Shown here one piece after another: positions 10,869 to 22,468 of a stretch of DNA of 64,000 nucleotides. Origin of the DNA: Pseudomonas sp. SID14000. GTDB lineage: Bacteria > Pseudomonadota > Gammaproteobacteria > Pseudomonadales > Pseudomonadaceae. The notes beneath the pieces were generated by a model. That model saw nothing but the letters and a program-made list of their open reading frames with translations, searched no databases and had not been told where the DNA came from. The stretch covers positions 1-64,000 of the forward strand of contig NZ_NFZQ01000011.1 in NCBI RefSeq assembly GCF_002165135.1, in the 5' to 3' direction. Numbering within the stretch: position 1 is the first letter of the stretch; every line of letters starts with the position of its first letter. A program made the position numbers and the translations under genes.

Positions 10869-11183
10869 ATGGCCAGCAAATCGGCAAAGACTGCACAAGA
10901 GATACTGATGGCTGACTTCCAGGCACTGGTCCGCGATACCGAGAAGTTGCTGGCCGACACCGCCAACCTGGCCGGTGACCAGGCTGACGAGCTGCGTGAG
11001 CAGATCCACGACCGCCTGGTCCAGGCCCGCGAAACCCTGCAACTGACCCAGGACTCGGTACGTGAACGCGGCCAGGCCGCGCTGGGCAGTGCCGAGCAGT
11101 ACGTGCAGGAAAAACCGTGGCAGGCGATCGGCATTGCCGCTGGCGTAGGCCTGTTGATCGGCCTTCTGGCCAACCGGCGCTAA
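10869..11183 (+). CDS. ElaB/YqjD/DUF883-family membrane-anchored protein
   Basis: 104 residues starting at ATG 10869 behind GGGAGA; the longer frame from a TTG at 10809 is not supported. A highly charged alpha-helical N-terminal part (likely coiled coil, ~15-75) precedes a C-terminal glycine-rich membrane segment (IGIAAGVGLLIGLLANRR). E. coli homologues YqjD and ElaB tether to the inner membrane by this tail and bind stationary-phase ribosomes. The gene leads a tight three-gene cluster equivalent to E. coli yqjD-yqjE-yqjK. Confidence 0.88.
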   Translation: MASKSAKTAQEILMADFQALVRDTEKLLADTANLAGDQADELREQIHDRLVQARETLQLTQDSVRERGQAALGSAEQYVQEKPWQAIGIAAGVGLLIGLLANRR

Positions 11184-11192
11184 GGGGTTCCC

Positions 11193-11567
11193 ATGGAGAA
11201 TGACGCCAACGGCGCCAGCGCCTCGGGCAAGCGTCTGGGCGCGGCCGCGCTGGGGCTGCTGCACAGCCATATCGAACTGTTCGGCATCGAGTTGCAGGAG
11301 CAGAAGGGCCGCACCTTGAGCCTGCTGCTGTTCGCCGGCCTGGCCCTGGTATTCGCCCTGCTGCTGCTGACGGCTCTGTCCGGGCTGTTGCTGGTGCTGT
11401 TGTGGGACAGTTATCGCCTGGCCGGTATCATCGGCCTGTGCGTGTTCTACGGCATCGCCGCGCTGTACTGCGGGTTACGCCTGAAGGCAGCGGTGTTCGA
11501 CGAATCGTCGCCCTTCGGCGCCACCCTCGAGGAACTCGCCAAGGACCGGGAGCGCCTGTTGCCATGA
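11193..11567 (+). CDS. yqjE: YqjE-family membrane protein (phage-holin superfamily III fold)
   Basis: 124 residues with an amphipathic N-terminal helix and two adjacent strongly hydrophobic segments (~45-67 and ~75-98), then a charged C-terminal tail. This is the Pfam 'putative actinobacterial holin-X/YqjE' layout; the holin label reflects topology, not lysis function. It starts 9 nt after the elaB-like stop and its own stop overlaps the next start in an ATGA, so the three genes are cotranscribed. The precise role is unknown; the E. coli set is linked to stationary phase and stress. Confidence 0.82.
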   Translation: MENDANGASASGKRLGAAALGLLHSHIELFGIELQEQKGRTLSLLLFAGLALVFALLLLTALSGLLLVLLWDSYRLAGIIGLCVFYGIAALYCGLRLKAAVFDESSPFGATLEELAKDRERLLP

Positions 11568-11893
11568 GCCTGCCAGAACTGCCAAACACCCGTAACCCGC
11601 GCGAACTGCGCAAGGCGCTGCTGCGTCTGCGCATGGAAATGCACCGCCAGGAAATCCGCCACGAGTCCGCGCAACTGCTGGAGCCGCTGCGCCGCGTGCG
11701 CGGCATGGGCAGCTCGCTGCACGACGGGCTGGGTATCAAGCATGCGCCGCTGTGGGGGATTGGCGCCGTGGTGGCGCTGGGCTTCCTTACCGGCAAGGGC
11801 GTGCGCAGCGGCAACCTGGCGCGGCTGTTGCGCCTGGGCACCAGCCTGCTGCCGCTGCTACGCCTGTACCTGCAAGGCAGCCGCCGCCCCTGA
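11564..11893 (+). CDS. YqjK-like small protein
   Basis: 109 residues from the ATG at 11564, which overlaps the yqjE stop by 4 nt (translational coupling). The N-terminal half is a charged helix rich in Arg/Leu/Glu and the C-terminal half has a hydrophobic segment (APLWGIGAVVALGFLTGKG) followed by basic residues. Sequence conservation in this family is low; the call relies mainly on size, topology and position at the end of the elaB-yqjE cluster. Function is not known. Confidence 0.7.
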   Translation: MSLPELPNTRNPRELRKALLRLRMEMHRQEIRHESAQLLEPLRRVRGMGSSLHDGLGIKHAPLWGIGAVVALGFLTGKGVRSGNLARLLRLGTSLLPLLRLYLQGSRRP

Positions 11894-11904
11894 CCATCGC
11901 GATC

Positions 11905-12003
11905 CTTGTAGGAGCAGCCTTGTGCTGCGAAGAGGCCGGGAGCGGCGAGGAATTTGTATCGATCAAACGGACCTCTTCGCAGCACATGGCTGCTCCTACA
12001 GGA
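11905..12003. repeat. Inverted REP-like pair between the yqjK-like gene and dgt
   Basis: TGTAGGAGCAGCCTTGTGCT near 11907 is mirrored by AGCACATGGCTGCTCCTACA ending at 12000, enclosing GAAGAGG/CCTCTTC arms. The structure ends about 25 nt before the dgt ribosome binding site. Confidence 0.75.
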
Positions 12004-12038
12004 TATGCTGCTGCCTTCGACCTACAGGAGACCGCGCC

Positions 12039-13370
12039 TTGGACTGGCACACCCTGCTCACCCGCGAACGCCTGGGCAAAGCCCTGTACAGCGCCGATGA
12101 ACTCGGGCGCAGCCCCTTCCACAAAGACCACGACCGCATCATCTTCTCCGGTGCCTTCCGCCGTCTCGGGCGCAAGACCCAGGTGCACCCGGTGTCCAGC
12201 AACGACCATATCCACACACGCCTGACCCACTCGCTGGAAGTGAGCTGTGTCGGGCGCTCGCTGGGCATGCGCGTCGGCGAAACCCTGCGCGACAGCCTGC
12301 CGGACTGGTGCGCCCCCAGCGACCTGGGGATGATCGTGCAGTCAGCGTGCCTGGCCCACGACATCGGCAACCCACCGTTCGGCCACTCTGGCGAAGACGC
12401 CATCCGCCACTGGTTCCAACAGGCCGCCGGGCGCGGCTGGCTGGACGACATGAGCGACGATGAGCGGGCCGACTTCCTCAACTTCGAAGGCAACGCCCAG
12501 GGCTTTCGCGTACTCACCCAACTGGAGTACCACCAGTTCGACGGCGGTACCCGGCTGACCTATGCCACCCTCGGCACCTACCTGAAGTACCCGTGGAGCG
12601 CGCGCCACGCCGACGCCCTGGGCTACAAGAAGCACAAGTTCGGCAGTTACCAGAGCGAACTGCCGCTGCTCGAGCAAATCGCCCGCAAGCTCGGCCTGCC
12701 GCAACTGGAACACCAGCGCTGGGCACGCCACCCGCTGGTCTACCTGATGGAAGCCGCCGATGACATCTGCTATGCGCTGATCGACCTGGAGGACGGCCTG
12801 GAAATGGAGCTGCTGCAATACGCCGAAGTCGAAGCGCTGCTGCTCGACCTTGTCGGCGATGACCTGCCGGAAACCTACCGCCAGCTCGGCCCCGGCGACT
12901 CACGGCGGCGCAAGCTGGCTATTCTGCGCGGCAAGGCCATCGAGCACCTGACCAACGCTGCCGCCCGCGCCTTCGTCGAGCAGCAGCAGGCCTTGCTGGC
13001 CGGGCAACTGGCGGGCGACCTGGTCGAACACATGCACGGCCCGGCCAAGCGCTGCGTGCTTCAGGCCAAGGACATGGCACGCAACAAGATCTTCCAGGAC
13101 AAGCGCAAGACCCTGCACGAGATCGGCGCCTACACCACCCTGGAGATTCTGCTGAACACCTTCTGTGGTGCCGCCCTCGAACAGCACGGTGGGCGTACGC
13201 CCTCGTTCAAGAGCCGCAGGGTACTGGACCTGATCGGCAACAATGCTCCCGATCCGCACGGCTCGCTGCACAATGCCTTCCTGCGCATGATCGACTTCAT
13301 CGCCGGAATGACCGACAGCTATGCCAGCGAAATGGCCCGGGAAATGACCGGGCGCTCCAGTCCAACCTGA
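12039..13370 (+). CDS. dgt: Deoxyguanosinetriphosphate triphosphohydrolase-like protein
   Basis: An HD-domain enzyme that removes tripolyphosphate from dNTPs (dGTP in E. coli), helping to control dNTP pools. The start is TTG at 12039 because AGGAG (12026-12030) lies 8 nt upstream and MDWHTLLTRERLG matches the family N-terminus; the open frame upstream to 11742 runs through the REP repeat and is not coding. Length is 443 residues, as usual. Metal ligands are His64 in RLTHSLEV, the His107-Asp108 pair in LAHDIGNPPFGHSGE, and a distal Asp in the EAADDICYALIDLEDG region. It is monocistronic between a REP pair and the two-component system. Confidence 0.92.
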   Translation: MDWHTLLTRERLGKALYSADELGRSPFHKDHDRIIFSGAFRRLGRKTQVHPVSSNDHIHTRLTHSLEVSCVGRSLGMRVGETLRDSLPDWCAPSDLGMIVQSACLAHDIGNPPFGHSGEDAIRHWFQQAAGRGWLDDMSDDERADFLNFEGNAQGFRVLTQLEYHQFDGGTRLTYATLGTYLKYPWSARHADALGYKKHKFGSYQSELPLLEQIARKLGLPQLEHQRWARHPLVYLMEAADDICYALIDLEDGLEMELLQYAEVEALLLDLVGDDLPETYRQLGPGDSRRRKLAILRGKAIEHLTNAAARAFVEQQQALLAGQLAGDLVEHMHGPAKRCVLQAKDMARNKIFQDKRKTLHEIGAYTTLEILLNTFCGAALEQHGGRTPSFKSRRVLDLIGNNAPDPHGSLHNAFLRMIDFIAGMTDSYASEMAREMTGRSSPT

Positions 13371-13409
13371 GCCCTGCCCCGGGGCATCGCCCGGGGCTGC
13401 AGCGCATGT

Positions 13410-13427
13410 TGTAGGAAACTTCCTACA
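13410..13427. promoter_or_regulatory. Gac-box-like palindrome upstream of the two-component genes
   Basis: TGTAGG-N6-CCTACA (arms TGTAGGAA/TTCCTACA) has the same geometry as the GacA recognition palindrome TGTAAG-N6-CTTACA bound by a NarL/FixJ-type regulator. It lies about 220 nt upstream of a NarL-type regulator gene, so autoregulation is plausible. A TTGACA further down (~13492) could be the -35 of the operon promoter. Confidence 0.45.
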
Positions 13428-13646
13428 TATACTGGTAGTAAATTAAACGGTATGAATAGCAATTGATGAAAAGTTACCAATCACGCTTTGACATCGAGTT
13501 AAACGCGCCTATTTCGTAGCCCGTTTTGTTTTATCTTGTAAGCCATTTCCCATATAGGGCTAATAGCCCTTCCTCGCCTGCCTGATGACTTTCAACTGCG
13601 ATAAGGTGCCGCCTGTCACCCTCAATCGCTCGTAGGGAAGTTGAAC

Positions 13647-14264
13647 ATGCATTCCATATTTATTGTCGACGACCATCCCGTCATTCGCCTGGCCGTCCGT
13701 ATGTTGCTGGAAAACCAGAATTACAAGATTGTCGGCGAGTCGGACAATGGCGTGGACGCCATGCAGATGATTCGCGAAACTGCCCCCGACCTGGTCATCC
13801 TCGACATCAGCATTCCTAAGCTGGACGGGCTGGAGGTGCTTGCTCGCTTCCAGGCCATGGCCCTGCCCCTGAAGGTATTGGTATTGACCGCGCAGTCTCC
13901 CGCATTGTTTGCCGTGCGCTGCATGCACTCGGGTGCTGCAGGCTACGTGTGCAAGCAGGAAGACCTGAGCGAACTGCTCAGTGCAATCAAGGCCGTGCTG
14001 GCCGGTTACAACTACTTCCCCAGCCAGGCAATAAAGCATGATCAGGCCGTAGATGCCGACCTGCAACTTTTCCGCCAGGTGAATGACCGCGAACTGATGG
14101 TGCTGCAACTCTTCGCCCAGGGCCGCAGCAACAAGGAAATTGCCAAGGGCATGTTCCTCAGCAGCAAGACCGTCAGTACCTACAAGAAGCGCCTCATGCA
14201 CAAACTTCAGGCCAATACCCTGGTCGACCTGATCGAAATGGCCAAACGCAACGCGCTGGTCTGA
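13647..14264 (+). CDS. NarL/FixJ-type response regulator (BvgA/EvgA/RocA1-like)
   Basis: 205 residues from ATG 13647, with AGGGAA 8 nt upstream; a TTG two codons earlier is less likely. The receiver domain has Asp8/Asp9 and the phospho-acceptor Asp53 (VILDISIP), the conserved T and K region, and a C-terminal LuxR-type helix-turn-helix (~140-200, RELMVLQLFAQGRSNKEIAK). It is 8 nt from the hybrid kinase and almost surely its partner. BvgA, EvgA and RocA1 systems with this kinase type control virulence, acid or efflux, or fimbrial genes; the regulon here cannot be inferred. Confidence 0.85.
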   Translation: MHSIFIVDDHPVIRLAVRMLLENQNYKIVGESDNGVDAMQMIRETAPDLVILDISIPKLDGLEVLARFQAMALPLKVLVLTAQSPALFAVRCMHSGAAGYVCKQEDLSELLSAIKAVLAGYNYFPSQAIKHDQAVDADLQLFRQVNDRELMVLQLFAQGRSNKEIAKGMFLSSKTVSTYKKRLMHKLQANTLVDLIEMAKRNALV

Positions 14265-14272
14265 GGCTAGTC

Positions 14273-17905
<3,633 letters not shown>

Positions 17906-17946
17906 CTGGTAGACTGCGCGCCGTTATTACCTAAGAGGATTGTTTC

Positions 17947-18291
17947 ATGGCCACAAACCGCTCCCGTCGTCTGCGCAAGAAGCTGTGTGTCGACGAGTTT
18001 CAGGAATTGGGCTTCGAGCTGAACCTGGAATTCAAGGAAGATCTGGATGACCAGGCAATCGATGCTTTCCTCGACGCGTTCCTGGCAGAAGCCATGGACG
18101 CCAATGGCCTGGACTATGTAGGCGGTGACGATTTCGGCCTGGTGTGCTCGGTCAAGCGCGGCTCGGTCAGCGAAGAACAGCGTGCAGCCGTTGAAGCCTG
18201 GCTCAAGGGCCGCAGCGAACTGACCAAGATCGAAGTCAGCCCGCTGCTGGACGCCTGGTACCCGGAAAAGCCGATCAACAAGGCCGAGTAA
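17947..18291 (+). CDS. yggL: YggL family (DUF469) 50S ribosome-associated protein
   Basis: 114 residues starting ATNRSRRLRKKLCVDEFQELG, the typical YggL N-terminus; the family binds the 50S subunit in E. coli and is widespread in beta/gamma-proteobacteria. A basic N-terminal stretch is followed by an acidic alpha/beta domain. AAGAGGA precedes the ATG, and an intrinsic terminator follows 24 nt after the stop, so it is a monocistronic unit with its own short upstream region (17906-17946). Confidence 0.9.
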   Translation: MATNRSRRLRKKLCVDEFQELGFELNLEFKEDLDDQAIDAFLDAFLAEAMDANGLDYVGGDDFGLVCSVKRGSVSEEQRAAVEAWLKGRSELTKIEVSPLLDAWYPEKPINKAE

Positions 18292-18314
18292 GACCGGCCC
18301 GCCTCGATTGCTGA

Positions 18315-18344
18315 AAAGGCCACCCCTGAGGGTGGCCTTTTTTA
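18315..18344 (+). terminator. Rho-independent terminator of yggL
   Basis: GGCCACCC-CTGA-GGGTGGCC followed by six T residues; an A run on the other side also permits function in reverse. Confidence 0.9.
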
Positions 18345-18460
18345 TTCAGCGTGGCGCATCGTCGCTGCGCTTGGGGCATAATGCGTATTCTTTCATCCTG
18401 GGGCCATCATCCCTTACAGCCCCAATGCCCTTTTCCCTCGCCGTAGGGTATTTAGTCATT

Positions 18461-19918
18461 ATGATCAAAACGCTTCGTCCCCTCGTTCTTGCCGGCCTGC
18501 TGTTGCCTCTCGCCCTGCCCAGCCAGGCCGCCGCGGTCAATACCACGCTGCCTGCCAAAGTGCAGCAGGCCCTCAAGGCCAACAAGCTGCAGGATTCCGC
18601 CCTGTCGCTGGTGATGCTGCCACTGGACGGCCCCGGCACACCCACTGTGTTCAACGCCGATGTCTCGGTGAACCCGGCCTCGACCATGAAACTGGTCACC
18701 ACCTATGCCGCCCTCGAACTGCTCGGCCCGACCTTCCAGTGGAAAACCGAGTTCTACACCGACGGCACCCTGAGCAACGGTGTACTCAACGGCAACCTGT
18801 ACCTCAAAGGTGGCGGCGACCCGAAACTGAACATGGAAAAGCTGTGGCTGCTGATGCGTGACCTGCGCGCCAATGGCGTGCGCACCATCACCGGTGACCT
18901 GGTGCTGGACCGCAGCCACTTCGTGCAGCCCAACCTGCCGCAGTTCAACGACGACGGCGGCGATGAGAACAAGCCGTTCCTGGTCAAGCCCGACTCGCTG
19001 CTGGTAAACCTCAAGGCCCTGCGCTTCGTGGCCCGCAACGATGGCGGCAAGGTCACCATCGCAGTCGAGCCGCCGATTGCCAGCATCCGCATCGACAACC
19101 AGGTCAAGGCGGTGGCCTCCAAGCAGTGCTCGGGTGATGTGCGCTACAACCCGGTGCCGCAGGCCGATGGTATCAGCGTAACGGTCAGCGGCCAGCTGGG
19201 TGACGGCTGCAACTCGCAGACCTACCTGTCGCTGCTCGACCACCCAACCTACGCCGCCGGTGCCGTACGCGCGATCTGGGGCGAGCTGGGTGGCAGTATC
19301 CAGGGCGGCGACCGCTTCGAGAACGTGCCCAAGGGTGCGCGCCTGCTGGCACGTGCCTTCTCACCAGACCTGGTGGAAGTGATCCGCGACATCAACAAGT
19401 ACAGCAACAACACCATGGCCCAGCAGCTGTTCCTGAGCCTTGGCGCGCAATTCCGCACCGATGCCGATGGTGACGACGCCCGCGCCGCCCAGCGTGTGGT
19501 ACGCCAGTGGCTGGCGAAGAAGGGCATTACCGCGCCGCACCTGGTGATGGAAAACGGCTCCGGCCTGTCGCGCGCCGAGCGGGTAAGCACGCGGGAAATG
19601 GCCGCGATGCTGCAGGCCGCCTGGAAGAGCCCCTATGCTGCCGAGTTCATGAGCTCGATGCCGCTGGTGGGCATGGACGGCACCATGCGCAAGCGCCTGA
19701 AGCGCACCGCCATGACTGGTGAAGGGCACATCAAGACCGGCACGCTGAACACCGTGCGGGCGATTGCCGGCTTCAGCCGTGACAGCAACGGCCATACCTG
19801 GGCGGTGGCGGCGATCCTCAATGACCCGAAACCGTGGGGCGCCTCGCAAGTGCTCGACCAGGTGCTGCTGGACCTGTACCGCCAGCCGAAGCTGGCCGGC
19901 AGCACGGCAGCCAACTGA
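18461..19918 (+). CDS. dacB: D-alanyl-D-alanine carboxypeptidase/endopeptidase (PBP4, DacB)
   Basis: A periplasmic class C penicillin-binding protein that trims pentapeptides and cleaves cross-links in peptidoglycan. 485 residues from ATG 18461; the longer frame runs back into the yggL terminator and is rejected. A clear signal peptide ends at PSQAAA. The active-site triad of motifs is intact: Ser74-x-x-Lys77 (STMK), Ser315-Asn-Asn317 and Lys425-Thr-Gly427. In Pseudomonas loss of PBP4 activates AmpC induction and beta-lactam resistance, so this locus is of clinical interest in related species. The gene is monocistronic. Confidence 0.93.
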   Translation: MIKTLRPLVLAGLLLPLALPSQAAAVNTTLPAKVQQALKANKLQDSALSLVMLPLDGPGTPTVFNADVSVNPASTMKLVTTYAALELLGPTFQWKTEFYTDGTLSNGVLNGNLYLKGGGDPKLNMEKLWLLMRDLRANGVRTITGDLVLDRSHFVQPNLPQFNDDGGDENKPFLVKPDSLLVNLKALRFVARNDGGKVTIAVEPPIASIRIDNQVKAVASKQCSGDVRYNPVPQADGISVTVSGQLGDGCNSQTYLSLLDHPTYAAGAVRAIWGELGGSIQGGDRFENVPKGARLLARAFSPDLVEVIRDINKYSNNTMAQQLFLSLGAQFRTDADGDDARAAQRVVRQWLAKKGITAPHLVMENGSGLSRAERVSTREMAAMLQAAWKSPYAAEFMSSMPLVGMDGTMRKRLKRTAMTGEGHIKTGTLNTVRAIAGFSRDSNGHTWAVAAILNDPKPWGASQVLDQVLLDLYRQPKLAGSTAAN

Positions 19919-19924
19919 TCGCCA

Positions 19925-19974
19925 GTCGGTACCGGCCCTTTCGCGGCTAAAGCCGCGAAAGGGCCGGTACCGAC
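19925..19974. repeat. Perfect 24-bp-arm palindrome between convergent genes
   Basis: Two 24-nt arms around a central AA are fully complementary; the inner part TTTCGCGGCT/AGCCGCGAAA resembles the P. putida REP core. It lies 6 nt after dacB and 12 nt before the end of the cyclase gene, so both mRNAs would end in or near a very stable hairpin. There is no T run, so a stabilising or Rho-type role is more likely than intrinsic termination. Confidence 0.85.
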
Positions 19975-19986
19975 AATCGCGAACGC

Positions 19987-22374
19987 TCAAGCCAACTCCC
20001 CCTCCACCCGGTCCCGCCCGGCCTGCTTGGCCGCATACACCCCTGCATCAGCCCGCAACAACAGGGCATCTACCCCTTCCCCCGGTCGCCAGCTCGCTAC
20101 ACCAAAACTCGCGGTCACCTTGCCCACACCTTCCACCGGCAAATTGCGCACCCCTTGCCACAGCTCCAGCGCAAGCAGCCGCGCCTGCTCGGCATCGCTG
20201 CCCGGGCACAGCACCATGAATTCCTCGCCACCCAGCCGGCAGAACACATCGGTACGCCGCAAACGCTGGCCGATACGCTGGCACAGGCTGCGCAGCACAT
20301 GGTCGCCGACGGCATGGCCGAAGCGGTCGTTGATGCGCTTGAAGTGATCGATGTCGAGCATGATCACTGCCAGCGCCAGGCCGTCGCGCCGGGATCGTTC
20401 CAGTTCGACCTTGAGCCGCTCCTGGAAGTAGCGGCGGTTATGGATTCCGGTCAGCGAATCGGTCACCGACAGCGCACGCAACTCTTCCTCCACACCCTTG
20501 AGGTCGGAGATGTCCGTCAGGTAGCCATGCCACAAGGTGCAGCCCTGCTCGCCCACCTCCGGCGTTGCCTCGCCACGCACCCAGCGTAGCCCGGCACGCG
20601 GCAGGCAGACCCGGTATTCTTCGCGCCAGGGCGACAGGTGTTCAGCCGAGTAACGCACAGACCGGCGCACACGCTCCAGGTCATCCGGGTGGATGCGCTC
20701 GAACGCCATCGTGGCGTCCTCGCGCAACTGCTGCAGGTCGACCTCGTAGATGTCGTAAAGGCCCATGCTGGCGTACGGAAAGCAGGAATGGCCGTTGCCA
20801 TCCAGGCGGTACTGGTAGATACCCCCCGGCACCTCGGCACTGAGCTTTTCCAGAAGGCGGTCACGCGCCGCCAGCGCCTCATGCACCCGACGCCGCTCGG
20901 TGACATCGATGCAGATCGCCAGGTAACCAATCCACAACCCCTGTTCATCGAGCATGGCGGTAACCAGCATGTTGGCCACCAGTTGGCTGCCATCGGCGCG
21001 CAGCAAGGTCCACTCCACCGGCTCGGCGCCATGCTCCTGCACCGTTTCGGCGAACATGGCCTGGCCGCCTGCAATAGGCCGGCCGTAACGCAGGCTCAAG
21101 GCATGGGCACGCAGGCTCAACTCCTCGGGTAATACCAGGTCCTCCAGGCACAGCTGGCCGATCGCCTCGCTGGCCGGGTAACCGAGCATGCGCTCCGCGC
21201 CGGCATTGAAGGTGCTTACCACGCCCTTGAGGTTGGTGGCGATGATCGCCACCTGGGTCGCGGCATCCAGCACACTGCGCAGTTGGTTGTGGGTGCCACG
21301 CAGGGACTGCTCGCTGACCCGCAGCTCGGCGGTGCGCTGTTCGACCAGGGCCAAGGCACGCTTGCGCTGGCTGAACAGGCTGTAGAGCAAAACGCTGAGC
21401 AACAGGCTCAACAAGCCACCCAGCAGGCTTACCGCCAGCACCGCGGAGGAACGATTGGCCTGCATGAAAGCCAGGCTCGGCCGGATACTCAGCTGGAAGT
21501 GGTGGTCAGCCAGGTGCAACAGCTGGTTGCTGGCCAGCGGCAAGGGTGCGACCGGATTCTGCGAATCGAACATCACTTCGGGGCCATGCCGCCCGCTGGG
21601 GTCGACGATGCGCACCACCAGGTTGTCGTCTTCTGCCACCGGCCCGTCACTGACCAGCTCACGCATGCTCAGCAAGGCCATCACATAGCCCACTGCCGCA
21701 CTGCGGGGGTTGGCATCGGAAAACACCGGCGCCACCATCAGCAGGCCACGCGCATCCGAGCTGGTATCGAACATGGCCAGTGGCTCGGACACCGCCATGC
21801 TGCCCGGCCCCAGCGCCCGCGCCAAAGCCGCCAGGGGTACTTCCTGGCCGGCGAGGTCCAGCCCATAGGGCAGCCCGGGCAATTCACCCGACTGGGTATA
21901 GCGTACCGGGAAGTAATGGTCACGCTGGGGGGATGGGTGCCACTGGCCTTGCGCATTCTGGTCGCGAATCACATAGCCCGAGCCGGAATGCATACTGGCC
22001 TGGTGCTCGAACTCGGCGCGTTGTGCTGCTTCGACACGCGGCGCCCAGGCGTAGGCCAGGGTCCGCTGCAGCAATGGCCGGGTGTAGCCGTCAAACTCGT
22101 GTTGGGTGATTTCGTTGGAAAAGCTGAAAAACCGCCGCAGCCCGTCCAGGCGCTGCTGCTGTTCGTCAAACCGCTCGGCGATACGGCTGAAACGTTCACT
22201 TGCCAGCAGGTCGAAGCGCTGGCGCAGTTGCTGCTTGTAGAAGGTTTGCGTGGCAAGCGCCAGGACGACCGTCAGCAGGCCGCCCGCGAGCAGAGCGACC
22301 AGCGCCACCGCCCAGGCGGACACAATCTCTGCGCACAGGCCAAGCAACCGCGCACGCACGCCACCCTTCGACAT
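19987..22374 (-). CDS. CHASE-PAS-PAS-GGDEF diguanylate cyclase
   Basis: Makes c-di-GMP from GTP; an inner-membrane sensor. 795 residues: TM ~15-40, periplasmic CHASE domain ~60-290 (ligand-binding, often small organic molecules), TM ~325-347, two PAS domains at ~370-490 and ~505-625, and GGDEF at ~635-790. The active-site loop reads GGEEF (715-719) and an inhibitory I-site RRTD sits at 706-709 with the standard five-residue spacing, so product feedback is expected. No EAL domain is present. It is monocistronic and convergent with dacB. Confidence 0.92.
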   Translation of the reverse strand: MSKGGVRARLLGLCAEIVSAWAVALVALLAGGLLTVVLALATQTFYKQQLRQRFDLLASERFSRIAERFDEQQQRLDGLRRFFSFSNEITQHEFDGYTRPLLQRTLAYAWAPRVEAAQRAEFEHQASMHSGSGYVIRDQNAQGQWHPSPQRDHYFPVRYTQSGELPGLPYGLDLAGQEVPLAALARALGPGSMAVSEPLAMFDTSSDARGLLMVAPVFSDANPRSAAVGYVMALLSMRELVSDGPVAEDDNLVVRIVDPSGRHGPEVMFDSQNPVAPLPLASNQLLHLADHHFQLSIRPSLAFMQANRSSAVLAVSLLGGLLSLLLSVLLYSLFSQRKRALALVEQRTAELRVSEQSLRGTHNQLRSVLDAATQVAIIATNLKGVVSTFNAGAERMLGYPASEAIGQLCLEDLVLPEELSLRAHALSLRYGRPIAGGQAMFAETVQEHGAEPVEWTLLRADGSQLVANMLVTAMLDEQGLWIGYLAICIDVTERRRVHEALAARDRLLEKLSAEVPGGIYQYRLDGNGHSCFPYASMGLYDIYEVDLQQLREDATMAFERIHPDDLERVRRSVRYSAEHLSPWREEYRVCLPRAGLRWVRGEATPEVGEQGCTLWHGYLTDISDLKGVEEELRALSVTDSLTGIHNRRYFQERLKVELERSRRDGLALAVIMLDIDHFKRINDRFGHAVGDHVLRSLCQRIGQRLRRTDVFCRLGGEEFMVLCPGSDAEQARLLALELWQGVRNLPVEGVGKVTASFGVASWRPGEGVDALLLRADAGVYAAKQAGRDRVEGELA

Positions 22375-22468
22375 ACACCCATCTCGTCACGTCAGCGTCC
22401 TGCGGATTATCTTGCCCTGCCCTCAGTTATAGCTATTGGCCATTAGCCACGCAATGTACCTCGTCGCC

